In this document: piece by piece, positions 44,501 to 56,169 of the stretch
How the letters are laid out: each line of letters starts with the position of its first letter
Numbering within the stretch: the stretch's first letter is position 1
Notes under the pieces: generated by a model
Told to the model about the DNA's origin: nothing
Databases searched by the model: none
What the model saw: the letters and a program-made list of their open reading frames with translations, nothing else
From: Branchiostoma floridae
Taxonomy: Eukaryota > Chordata > Leptocardii > Amphioxiformes > Branchiostomatidae
Length of the DNA: 60,000 nt
Assembly (NCBI RefSeq): GCF_000003815.2
Contig: NC_049990.1
Location: forward strand, 20,077,002 to 20,137,001
Direction: 5' to 3'
Translations under genes and position numbers: made by a program

Positions 44501-47150
44501 ATGGCTGGACGGAAGGCACTGTTCTGGCTCCTTCTTGTCTCCAATCACCTACTTCTCGTGCCAGAAGCGGCACAACGATGTCCTGACGACTGTTTTACTA
44601 GAGTGGTGTTTTCATGTCGCTGTCCCAATCCAAATGGGAAAGGTTCGTCCTGTAGCTGGGTTGGGCATGGAGGAACATACGTCTTTCCCGTATGCCTTGA
44701 CGCTATACCAACCGACTTCCCAAGAGAGACCCAATCAATCATCATCGAACACCTCTCTTCTTCGACGCTCCTTGAGCAATCTTTTCAGAACCTTCGCATC
44801 GAGCGCCTCAACCATCTGAACATCCGAAAGTCGAATGTTTCAGCTATACAGCCAAGGGCTTTCTTCGGTCTATCGTACTTAAGTCATCTTTACCTTGCTG
44901 ACAACCGCATCTCCCGGCTAGGTAAGTCAGAAGGACATTTCATTTTGCCGTGGTTGTACCCTGCTATTATATAATTGTAAATCTAGCCAAATAGAGTAGA
45001 TTCAACAAGTCAAGTTCCTCTACAATATGACGCGAAAGTACAAATCATAGCATGAGATTTGTTAGAGAAGAACATTTTGTTTTGCAGTTTTTGTACCCTG
45101 CCATAGTAAATTTGGCTAAATAGAGTAGATTCAGCAAGTCAAGGTCTCCTACAATATGACGCGAAAGTACAAATCATAGCATGAGATTTTCGAGAGCTTA
45201 TTTCTTCGGAAGGTGTATCGAGACACAGCAAATGCTGATCAAAGTTATTGATGTTAGATCAACGCAAAGCTGGAGAGTATATTAATGTGTTAACGGAATC
45301 CGGATGTAGGTGTTTCAGTAGCTACACGGTATCATAAGGTTTATAAAACCCAACACCACTTACCTATAGCTAAACATCAAATAAAATGTCTAGAATAAAA
45401 TACGTCAACTAATTACTTCCATGCCATAGTTGAAACACTACGAATACGGATTTTGTTTGTACATCTAGTCGAAATTGTATTTCCTCACTTATATCTATTA
45501 ACCGTCAAACACCCGAGTGGGGTCCGTTTGGACCCCAGGCGTAAATTTGGAAGTGCCATTTTTTTTTTGGGGGGGGGGGGGACATTTTTGATCTGAAGAA
45601 AAATCAATTCCGTGACCTTGTTATTACATATCTGTTATACCATCTCCTAACTCTTTACAGAGATTGGCACAATTTTGGGTAAATTATAACGGAAAGTATG
45701 TGTTTAGTCCGTCTGGGGTCCAAACGGACCCCAGCAAAATAAACAGTTTTTAAATCAAAGTTTAGAGACTCCTGAACTACTTATCATTTTTGCTAACAAC
45801 ATTTTGTGATCATCTTAAATTGACCAAGCTTTGTATGTACAATCATCACCCATAAAAATTGGAAAGGAGATTCTTTTAACAAAACATTTTAGGGTCCGTT
45901 TGGACCCCACTCGGTCATTTTAGTCGCAAAATATTCGGGTGTTTGAGGGTTAAGTAAGTTATTTTTCGTAAAAGAAATACATTTCTCGACCATAAATTGA
46001 CCATCAGATCGTTGGTACAAATGTACCTGTATCTGCTTAAAAATACACATTCGATAATCAAGTTGCACGGTATCATTAGTTGTCATCGCGTACCTAAGAG
46101 CAAGAATCTAGTATTTCTCACCATTCACGAGAAATCTTCTATTTACCTTCAGAAGCGGATACTTTCCTCGGTCTCGTGAATTTATATATCCTGATCCTGG
46201 AGAAGAACACGATTTCCACAATATCGCAACATGCCTTTCGTGGCCTACGCCTACTACAACATCTGCGATTGTCTAAAAACCGCCTGACTTCGGTGCCCGT
46301 TGACGCGCTTCTGCAACCTGAATCCTTGTGGGCGGCAGACCTGCAGATGAACCACATCACTACGATCGACAGGGATGTCGTGCGCTTGTCGCGACACCAG
46401 TACGTGGGTCTTCAGGTCGGACACAACAAGCTGACGTGTGACAAGAATCTAACATGGTTGGTCTGCTCCCTGTCGAATCTTACGTTCATTTCTCAACGCG
46501 GCGCTCTGAGGTGCGCATTTCCTCCTGAACTCTCGGGAACCAACCTAATTACCATGAAAAAATATTTCTGTCAAACCAGCACAGAGAGGCCGCAGCGAGG
46601 GATAGGCTCCACAACATTCAGCGAACCTTCTCTGACACCAACTTCAAGGATGATAGACTCAACAAGTCCTCACATCTTCAACACCCACCCGTACACCGAT
46701 ACCATCCCAACTGAGAGCTATACAGAAATGGCGCACACCATGCCAATCACTGAACACACGACACAGATGGAGTACGTCATTATTCTTGAGGGAAAACTAT
46801 TCATCAACGAGGATGTCAACTACGCCATTGCCATTGTCAGCGCTGTTGTCGTTCCCCTGTCGGTGGCAGCCGCTGTCCTCTCCATCTTCAAACTCTGTAG
46901 TGGAACAGATCTGCCTCACGAACAAGGTACATCCACTAGAGCGGAGACCCATAGCATCCAGCCGTACGCAGTGGCTTATGCTGACAAGGTAGAACTTCGA
47001 GGACCTGACGGAAGCTCAACCACAAGTGGACAAAACATCCCTGCTCGTGACAGAATCCCGATAGAAGACAACTATACCATTCAACCATATGCAGTGGCTT
47101 ATGGAGAAGACATTCAGCCATATGCAGTGGCTCACAATAAAAACCCATGA
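44501..47150 (+). CDS. LRR receptor: type I membrane protein with IQPYAVAY tail repeats
   Basis: Exons 44501-44921 and 46153-47150 (phase 1 intron) encode 472 residues. The start is in a good context (AAGATGG). Residues 1-25 are a signal peptide. A Cys-rich LRR N-cap follows (RCPDDC..CRCPNP), then several leucine-rich repeats (LSYLSHLYLADNRI, LRLLQHLRLSKNRL). A C-cap (NKLTCDKNLTWLVC) comes next, then a Thr/Ser/Pro stalk and a membrane helix at about 362-386 (AIAIVSAVVVPLSVAAAVLS). The tail carries three IQPYAVAY/H motifs (46956, 47079, 47112). LRR ectodomains bind protein or microbial ligands; repeated tyrosine motifs suggest signalling or adaptor binding, which is inference. A fourth motif lies in frame after the stop. 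It is a single copy in this window. Confidence 0.85.
45499..45953. mobile_element. piggyBac-like MITE in the LRR intron
   Basis: TTAA flanks both ends (45499-45502, 45950-45953). The termini are CCGTCAAACACCCGA and, in reverse complement, CCCTCAAACACCCGA. Internal GGGGTCCGTTTGGACCCC palindromes recur. TTAA targets with CCC-starting ends are typical of piggyBac relatives. No transposase frame. Confidence 0.75.
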
Positions 47151-47255
47151 CCACAGCTGTTTTCTCGTGCAGCGACCAGATACATTGATGACCAAGAGCA
47201 AGACGGCAACTATAAGATCCAGCCGTATGCAGTAGGTTACCCGGACTCCATATAA
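47151..47255 (+). other. In-frame extension after the LRR stop, with a fourth IQPYAVGY motif
   Basis: After TGA (47148-47150) the same frame stays open for 34 codons to TAA at 47253-47255 and encodes IQPYAVGYPDS at 47217-47249. The motif spacing and composition match the tail before the stop. It is either former coding sequence lost to a recent stop or a readthrough extension. Confidence 0.6.
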
Positions 47256-47484
47256 GCTACAACTTTTAGTACAAGAAGCAGTAAATGCGAAGAGGCTCAG
47301 GATTCAAAATCGCTGCAAAATTGTCCTGACGAGCTGACAGAAAACGACCATCAACCAATTGTTCAATCAGAGGACCACTGTTAATTATTTTGATTATGTA
47401 TTATGATAACAGTTGTATCTGTGCATTATGAAAATGTGGTTCAAAGCTGCTCCGTTGTTTAGTTCAGTAATGACTATCATTGTT

Positions 47485-47840
47485 AGCATGAAAGTTCATC
47501 TGTGTTGGTGGAATACATTATAGAAATTGCTAAACTTTCTTTCCAACACTGAATTAATATAGGGACTTACCCTAAATTTTCGGCCAACTCCGTCGACCTT
47601 GTTCACAGAATGACTCTATCTCCAGCAGTGACGTCAGGAACACGCCACTTTTGCAGGAGGGGGTCATAAGTATCAGAGAGTCTGTGCCGCCCCCCGTCTC
47701 TGTTGAGTGTGGGCCGGTGGGCTCTAATGTACACTGCCTCCTTCACTCCTCGCGCGAAGAAATCCTGTTCTGAGTCTAAGATTTTTACTTTGTCCAACGA
47801 AACGGAATGTCCCGGAGACTCTATATGTATATAATTTCTA
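47485..47840 (-). mobile_element. 5'-truncated Penelope-like element, 17-bp target duplication
   Basis: The exact 17-mer TAATGACTATCATTGTT flanks the insert (47468-47484, 47841-47857). The minus strand encodes VKEAVYIRAHRPTLNRDGG and RLSDTYDPLL at 47603-47815, resembling the C-terminal GIY-YIG nuclease region of Penelope-like retroelements. Its 3' end matches the foldback at 9937-10275. Confidence 0.7.
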
Positions 47841-47857
47841 TAATGACTATCATTGTT

Positions 47858-49430
47858 GTTTTATCTCCAAAAGTAGATATATCAATATGGATATAATGAA
47901 CATGTGGATGATTGCTTTTGTCAATAGTTGACATATATGAAATAGTCACATATATGAAAGATGCAATATCATACACACCGGAATTTTTATTCAAAGGTTC
48001 ATCCATTTCACACATGACTACAATCGTGATTGCAGTTATCATTTATTACATGCATTGAATTGTAACCAGATGCAGCAAACAGCAATAAAAAGCATTGCTT
48101 GGATAAATGATTTCAAACATCTTTATTAAAAAAACATAGTTTACAACATAAACATCACAGCCTAACAGTACATTAGATACGTGACAGAACAAGTTTGCCC
48201 AGTTTTTTGCCTGTAAGGCTTAACAGTAGAGCAGCTTTAGCTTGGAAGTTTGCGTACAGATTTGCTCTTTTACTCAGCACACCCGTTTAAAAAAAACACT
48301 TCTCGCTATTGTTAACAACATGTGTGTAAAAATGAGTTTGGATGAATGAATGATAGTGGCTAGACAAATCAAATTCATTTGCGAGATAATTACCTCCATA
48401 CTGGAAATAGAGCACCTACATATGCGCCCCAACAACACATTCATGGACTCGTGTATATACAGATGTCACGTGTCACCAAGCAATTCTACAAGTAATGGGG
48501 ACAGCCTTTTGTCTAAATCCGGCAGGGCAACCGAAACTTTGGGTTGAAAAGAACATGTGTGTGTATGTGTGTGTGTGTGTATGTGTGTGTTTGTGTGTGT
48601 GTGTATGTATGTGTGTGTATGCGTGTGTATGTGTGTGTGTGTGTGCATGTTTGTTTTTGTTTGTGTGTGTTTGTATGCGTGTGTGTGTGTGTGTATGTGT
48701 TTGTGTGCGTGCACGTGTGCGTTTGCTTGCATGTGTGTTGCCAAGTGACGCACCCACTACAGCCTTTAGCTAATAAACAATCCCGCAAGCTGGAAGTAGG
48801 ACGACGCCTGGGCGGCCACAGAAAACCAGACTGAGGGACAATAATCAAGGAATGGAGTCCTTCGCCCATCCAGGAAGGCTGACTGCTGCGTCACACTATG
48901 ATGAGTCTGGCGTGAAATTTCCATCTTTATCATTCCTTCCAGAGACCGAGGGACTTGATAGATACGCAGCTAGGTTGTAAAAATATGGCCACAGCTGAAA
49001 ACTAGACTTCGGCGACCTCATACCTCCATGAAATATGTAGATTTTTTGTCAGTGGTATGCAAATGACATACACGTTTACATACTTTATGCAGGGTGATGT
49101 TCATCATTGATTAGATTACACATGACAAGTAAAGGTGTTTTTGCATGTTTGCATTAATTATGCAAATCAGTTCCTCCCTTGCTTGTTTGGTAACGTCATG
49201 AGAAGCCAAGATGGTGGTATATTTGACAGCTGCGGTAAGTTTCGCTGATTGGAATCTTTAAAAATCAGACTTTTGGACACTTGAGATAGCAAGCTGATGT
49301 GTGGGGTGATTTCGTATGACCTGGAATGTTCACGGATGAGATTATGACATCCTGAACTTACTACTTATTTTTTTACATTATCGCCAATGCAGATTTCCAT
49401 TTGTGTTCTATGGCCTTAAGCCTTTTTATG
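47858..49430. other. Spacer with a long (TG)n tract, no gene recognised
   Basis: A mixed TG/TA tract occupies 48556-48739. Around it are short dispersed-repeat pieces (ACCTCCATGAAATATG near 49025). From about 49430 the sequence becomes the 3' flank shared with NHL-1 and NHL-2. Long frames over the TG tract are artefacts of the repeat. Confidence 0.6.
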
Positions 49431-49719
49431 GTGAGTTTACTCACAGTCAGAAATCGTTATCTACTGATCCGCCTCCTATCGGTACAAAGGGACCACATGC
49501 TCGTCCAAAACACGATATATCAAAGTAGAAAGCTCCGCTGCAGTACCATAGAAAGTCGATAGGAGGCCCAAAGTCTAATTGCTTTGAGGTCTTCTCAACA
49601 TTGACCAATTATTCATCAAGACAATCCATGCCTTCTCTAGTTATCATCTTTATAGACGGAGAGACACACGGATGCTACCGAAAACAAGTAAACCTTTCTT
49701 GGCAAAGGCAATTACGGCA

Positions 49720-52700
49720 TCAAAGTATGGCGTGAAAAATTGTTACAAGGTTTTTGGTCTTCCTTGTAGTCACCACCAACTGTCCGTCGGGTCCTACAGC
49801 AATGTCCCATGGTAATCTAACCCTCACGACGGTGCGGACATACGTCCCATTGTATCTGTACATGTCTACCCTGTGTGCCACGCTCCCTATGATGATGTCC
49901 CCCAAACTGTCTCTGTAGACACCTTGTGGATAATCAATACCCATGCCCTTTGCCTTCCATAGGATCCTGAACAGCAGACGTCCAGTGTGATGATTGTACA
50001 CGTGAACTCCAACCCCTTCTGCCGTAATTATATTACCCTCTTTGTCCGATGTAACGCACTTGGCTAACTTCAATGATTTGAACCTTCTATCATACAAGGA
50101 GTCGTCTGGTGAAAAGATATAAATATCAGTGTCCGCAGCAACAATGACTTTGTTGTTTACCGCGTCAAAGGTAGCGCTTACCAAGTATTTATATGTGCAT
50201 GGTAGCAAGTTTGCGCTATTAAGTGCTGGTTGACCCTCCTTATTGTACTTAACTAACACACATTTTTCCCGACGCTTTGAGTCAACGACGAAACCCACTA
50301 CCCATACATTTCCCTTTCCGTCAATGGTGACATCGGTAGGGTACATCATTTTTGCAGTTACACCGGGTACTGCCGCTGGGAAGAGGCGGAGAAAAGTCCC
50401 ATTCATGCCGAAGACCTGGATCCGTCTGTTGCCTCCATCAGCTACAAATATTTCATTGTATCTGGACACAACCACTTTAGTTAAACCTTTAAACTTCCCT
50501 GGGCCTTTTCCCTTCCCACCGAAAGTGATCTTCTTCTTCGAGTTCACGATTCTGGTACGGCTTTCTGTAATGATACAATTGGCCATGGAACTTAAAACCG
50601 AAGAAACATATATTTCTTTTAAGATATTAGCAATCAATATTGATGTTGAAAAAGAGTAAGCTAGAACTGTCAACTGTTTTCACTATACTTTATCATGCAT
50701 TTATAATTAGATGTAATTATGATCCTAGACATCCAGTCATTACAGTCCCATTCACTGTAAAAAAAATTAGCTTAGAAGCCACAGCTCCTATAAGCTGATG
50801 GATAGATTAGACAACGCCACATATAAGTGTTTATCAAATATCAATATCAATATCAATATTACATGATCATTTTGTTGAAGATGACTTACCCAGCTTGTAG
50901 GTGACTGGTGTCGGTGTGACAACACCATTGGTGTAAACTTCCGGTTCCGGTTTGCTTGTGTGAAAGGGCCTGGTCGTTTGGCGGGTGGACATCCTTGCTG
51001 ATGTAAAAGCTGCTGTGATCATTGTAGAAGCTGGACGTGACGTCTCTAAGGGTGTTGTAGCCTTTGGTGTAGAAGCTACAGATAGCACAACAGATTGGAT
51101 TGTGAGGTTCGTGTGGTAACTTCAATATATTCTTTCATGTATGTTTCATATATTCTTTCTATAAGTTTCAACAGCTTGGTCACTGAACATTCAAGTTTTA
51201 TGAACTTCGAATAGAATGGTAGGTTTATTCATACATATACATACACACATACATACATAGGATATACTTTAACAAAATTTCATAATTTACATGTTGTCTC
51301 TCCTTAGCCTACCAAGTTTGATGCTAAATCAAATCACCTTGGGAGCTGTTAGAGATCGCAGACATTGTGGCCTCTTGCATGTTCCCGGAAGTTGATGTTA
51401 ATCTTGTACCCCCGAATCCACCACTATCAGCCAAAGCCTGTTACGGGAATTCAATACACAAATACAACATTTATGAGAATCTGTCTAAGATTTTGAATCA
51501 TTTTTCAAATGGTAGATAGCCCATAGAAAGTAGGTGCTAAGCTGGTTTTATTGTCTGCAGGTGTATATTTCTAGAATATGTGAATTGCTTTTAATTATTA
51601 TCATGCCACTGAATCACTACAAAATGTAATAACATGTTACAATAAATGGTGAATCTATGATGTATATTATAAACTACTGTAATATAAAATAACGTAATCT
51701 ACGTTAGAACTCCTCTAGCATGTGAAAATACTGTGTAGATTATTTTGAAAGTCAAACAAATTAATTTTTTTCATATTTAGATATCTCAGATAGAATGGCA
51801 AAAAACGGCTACAAACTCTCGCCGTAACATAGAATTGACTCCACCAACAGATGTAAGTCTTACATTGGAGAAACTAAACGTTCTCTACCAGATTCTTGGA
51901 ACATAGGTCATCCAGTTTTTTTGTTATCAGAGATTTCACACCATATTCATGTGAATTTCAGTGGCTCACAGTTTTGTTCGGGTGTTAACATTTTGAATAA
52001 CATGAATGTTTGGTAAGATTAGTAACGTAGGTCATCTACACCAGAGCCCACCAACATTCTAGATCTCTTTCCCGAGACGGGGGGCGATATGAGCCACCAA
52101 CGACATTTAACTTCACACTTGTCATAATCCCATGTGTTCAAAGTGTTCGGGTCATATAGCTGAAGAAAATTCAAGGAATTCAGACGAAATTTGTATTAGT
52201 GCAATTTATTTTTTTGAGTGGAAAAGAGTAAACAAAATCCCGAAATCATTTTCTAAGTTGAACTTAAACGCACTTTCAAACCAACATTCTTTGCAGTGTG
52301 CATAATGTTTTATTGAAATATATCTCCCCAAAACAAAACAATTTCAAATGATTTATATATCAATGTTTATCAATAAAGAAAAGCAAAATTTAGGATTACC
52401 TTTTGAGAATTCAGGATGTTGGTGTTGATGTATAACCCAATAAAAAGGCAGCACGTGATCAACATCGCACATAAGATGGCTACTGATGCAACAACGTTCA
52501 TGTGCCGACAAGTTAACCCTGCAAAATATCACAACAGTTTCAAGGCGTTGGCAGAGATCTTGAACCGAAAACAGCACAGTCAAAATAATACACTTTGAGA
52601 TAATGTTGACCAGATATATCTTTCCTGCTTATTTTTTTTCCAGTACGAGGGTACCAGTAACACTATACGTAATTCAAAACAAAAAGGTATCTATGCAAAA

Positions 52701-53661
52701 CCAAATTACAACAAATTGCTTCTATAGATTTTAAACAAAAATCACATTTTGATCTATATTCAGGTCCATATGTATGTCATTTCCTAGTTTGAAAATAAAA
52801 GCATGATAAGAAAGCATATGAAACAGGGGTAAGTAATGCTTTTTATCAACAAGAATTCGGAGAGCTCATATCTCATGAAATATTCTGATTATGAAAATTA
52901 CTTTCGCATCTGTATAATGCATGCTTTGTTATGTGAACCTTTAACAAACTTAGTAATATAATAATACATAGATCACAATGTTGACAATCCAATCATCTAC
53001 AACAGAATAATGAAAGTTTTGCATTAATTATAAAAAATTATGGACATTTTCAGAATAAATGTCTGCTAATTTTTGCCTCCCTGGAACTGCATAGGTCACA
53101 TGCGCACTCTCGGTCACATGAATTTGAGTCCTATAATGGGAAACACTGTATAGATTTTCATCATGAAATATTCAAATGATTCCTATTTTGCATGATATCC
53201 ACTTTGTTGTGTTCATCTTCTACCTAAGATACCTGCATACTAAATATCATGAAAATATGCCTTTTCTTTTGTACCGTTATTCTCCTCGGAAGATTGTGAC
53301 ACAAACGCCCCTGCAGATCCAGAGCAAACTGCTAGGGGGACCAAGCACACACCACGTCTTTGAAAACATCACAAGATATCTGCCTTCAAAAAATCAAGAC
53401 CATGACATGTCCAGGTGAAAAGATACAAAACGTGAGTTCTGCTGCAGTACCAATGTTACTTGGGGCCTCAAAATGAATCTTGACCATGATCTTTGCAACA
53501 CCTACCAACACACCAAATATCATTGCAATCCACCCAGAGGTTTTTGACTTATGCTGACCACAAATGAATCCGGAAACAAACAAACACACACACACACACA
53601 CACGCACACACACGCACACGCACACACACACGCACACACGCACACACACACACACACAGAC

Positions 53662-53693
<32 letters not shown>

Positions 53694-54597
53694 CCCAAAT
53701 AATAATTCCATTTTGTCATGATATAAAGAGTAGACATTTCTTACCGTTAGCTGCTTGTTTTGGAATGTTCGGCACGTATAACGGGTTAGACACCAGGACG
53801 TTCTCCGGACTTTGAGGCTGTGCACCATTCTCCGGATTTTGAGGCTGTGTAACATTTTCCGGATTTGTAGGATGTGCACAATTCTTCTGTGCATTATCTT
53901 GGTGCATCGATGAGTGACACTCAGCTTCTTCATGCGTAAGATTCGGGCACATATACGAAATAATATAAGGTTCTATGGTCTCATTATCTGAGGCGACGTC
54001 GACGTTATTTGGTTGTTGGTTGTTGGTTCTCCGGCATAGTAACTCATTTTCCTGTCGTAGGACTGTAACAACTATGTCCGCGTTACATCCCTTCAAGTTC
54101 AAAGGTCTGTCTTTGCTGTTGCTTGAAGCTGTTTTCGTCTCGTCCAATGTCTCGTTTACCTCCTGCTCTTCTGAATTTGTCTCCAGAAACCCTTTGTGAT
54201 CCTCGTCTCTGTGCTCGACAGGGCTGATGCTGTTATCCTGTCCGCTTCTAGCCTCGGACCCAATATTGAGGTATTGGTCATCGTCATCTTTTCGCTGGTA
54301 TATAAGTGAACAGGCCTGGTCACAGGGATTCAGAGAATAACACTGACTACAGGACTCGGCCCCACTTTTGGCGGTAAGATCATCGCCATCTTTTCTCCCG
54401 TATATACGAGAACAGGCGTGGTCACAGGGATTCAGAGAATAGCACTGTCCACAGGACTTCACGGACGAAACCTTCGTGCAGGGATGCATGGAATAACACT
54501 GAGTGCAGGGATCCCCATCACCGCCAGCTTGCCTACAGACGCTTCCTTCAGCCATGTTTGCATCCCCCTTTGCTTCCATCATGTTCTCTTCTGACAT
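49720..54597 (-). CDS. NHL-3: type II membrane protein with Cys repeats, stalk and NHL propeller
   Basis: Minus-strand exons 53745-54597, 52400-52518, 51338-51437, 50890-51075 and 49720-50564 sum to 2103 nt, 700 residues, same phases as NHL-1. It keeps all domains: Cys repeats, acidic linker, membrane helix ([18 protein letters not shown]), stalk and propeller. Introns and helix exon are almost identical to NHL-1. The third Cys-repeat region instead matches NHL-2 ([18 protein letters not shown]), so the gene is a mosaic. The stalk lacks one codon and differs in sequence ([14 protein letters not shown]). The start at MSEEN is supported because the upstream frame differs from NHL-1 and NHL-2. 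Confidence 0.8.
52860..53700. repeat. Dispersed element with (CA)n core in NHL-3 intron 1
   Basis: Same element at the same place as in NHL-1 intron 1 (21060-21890), so it predates their duplication. The CA tract (53584-53693) is shorter and differently interrupted. Confidence 0.7.
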
Positions 54598-54704
54598 TTT
54601 GTCTATATGGCAGCCTTGGTGTGAGCTCTTTGCGATGTGGTCGTCTGGCAGCTCTTGATAATATGACATACACGTGCCTGATGTGTGGAGGAGGTACCTC
54701 CAAG

Positions 54705-54711
54705 TTATATA
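54705..54711 (-). promoter_or_regulatory. TATA box of NHL-3
   Basis: TATATAA on the minus strand, 108 nt before the ATG, matching the NHL-1 and NHL-2 promoters. Confidence 0.6.
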
Positions 54712-54778
54712 GCATATAGTGGCCTTCGCCTTTTACACCGCCAGACAATCAGGGACTGTTCCCTTTTCCCGATGTTTG

Positions 54779-55463
54779 NNNNNNNNNNNNNNNNNNNNNN
54801 NNNNNNNNNNNNNNNNNNNNNNNNNNNNNNNNNNNNNNNNNNNNNNNNNNNNNNNNNNNNNNNNNNNNNNNNNNNNNNNNNNNNNNNNNNNNNNNNNNNN
54901 NNNNNNNNNNNNNNNNNNNNNNNNNNNNNNNNNNNNNNNNNNNNNNNNNNNNNNNNNNNNNNNNNNNNNNNNNNNNNNNNNNNNNNNNNNNNNNNNNNNN
55001 NNNNNNNNNNNNNNNNNNNNNNNNNNNNNNNNNNNNNNNNNNNNNNNNNNNNNNNNNNNNNNNNNNNNNNNNNNNNNNNNNNNNNNNNNNNNNNNNNNNN
55101 NNNNNNNNNNNNNNNNNNNNNNNNNNNNNNNNNNNNNNNNNNNNNNNNNNNNNNNNNNNNNNNNNNNNNNNNNNNNNNNNNNNNNNNNNNNNNNNNNNNN
55201 NNNNNNNNNNNNNNNNNNNNNNNNNNNNNNNNNNNNNNNNNNNNNNNNNNNNNNNNNNNNNNNNNNNNNNNNNNNNNNNNNNNNNNNNNNNNNNNNNNNN
55301 NNNNNNNNNNNNNNNNNNNNNNNNNNNNNNNNNNNNNNNNNNNNNNNNNNNNNNNNNNNNNNNNNNNNNNNNNNNNNNNNNNNNNNNNNNNNNNNNNNNN
55401 NNNNNNNNNNNNNNNNNNNNNNNNNNNNNNNNNNNNNNNNNNNNNNNNNNNNNNNNNNNNNNN
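54779..55463. other. Assembly gap of 685 N beside an exon fragment
   Basis: The gap cuts the upstream repeat of NHL-3. The 21 bases after it (55464-55484) match the Cys-repeat part of NHL exon 1 and then switch abruptly to upstream-repeat sequence, so the gap hides an extra partial exon or a misjoin. Confidence 0.8.
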
Positions 55464-55484
55464 CCTGCAGGACTTCACGGACGA

Positions 55485-56169
55485 TGGCTAATCTTTGGGC
55501 CCATCTTCGTAGAACAGTTTAAACAACGTTGGTAAACTTGGAAGATTTCATCAAGATTGTTTTGTATTTCAACGAATCCACTAAAATGATTTCACGGCGG
55601 TTGTGAAGTCGTGACGATATGGAGGACTAATAGCTCTTGACAATATGACATATACGAGTCTGATGTGTGTGGATGATGAGCTCTAGGTTATATGAAAGTC
55701 TAGGCCTTTTACACCGCCAGACAATCAGGGACTGTTCCCTTGTTCGGTTTGATTTTCCCGATGTATGTAATCCTGTTCTTTCACACAGCTTAGTGTGTTC
55801 TGCAGAAGTTGTTATGGCAGAGTCGAAGGGTTAAGTTGGATAAGACATTGTACTGATTTTGTTTTTCATGCTGATTGCATTTGCACAACAATTCTTGTTG
55901 GATCCCGTTGGTTTTGAATTTGGTGTTTTCATCCAAACATTACAAATAAATTTGAAAGTTTAAAGGAAGATATCTATAAGCCTATAGTGTTTGATGTGAA
56001 CATGGAAACCAGTGATTGTCTGCACTAGCTGTTTTAAGCCTTTTTCGGTGTGCCACACATCGGTCATAAGTTTGGTAGATTAAAAATGCTCAAGACTAGT
56101 ACGCCTACACAAAAGTGCCAAAGTTAAAGAAAGGAAAACCGACTTGAGATAGCAAAATTTGGCTTTAAC
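55485..56169. repeat. Copy of the NHL upstream repeat, interrupted by a LINE
   Basis: Matches 24130-24880, including ACACCGCCAGACAATCAGGG near 55711 and CCAAAGTTAAAGAAAGGA near 56117. It continues after the LINE at 58295. Confidence 0.8.

Noticed and set aside
54685-55522. Frames of more than 250 codons across the N gap.
   Set aside because: They consist of unknown bases only.
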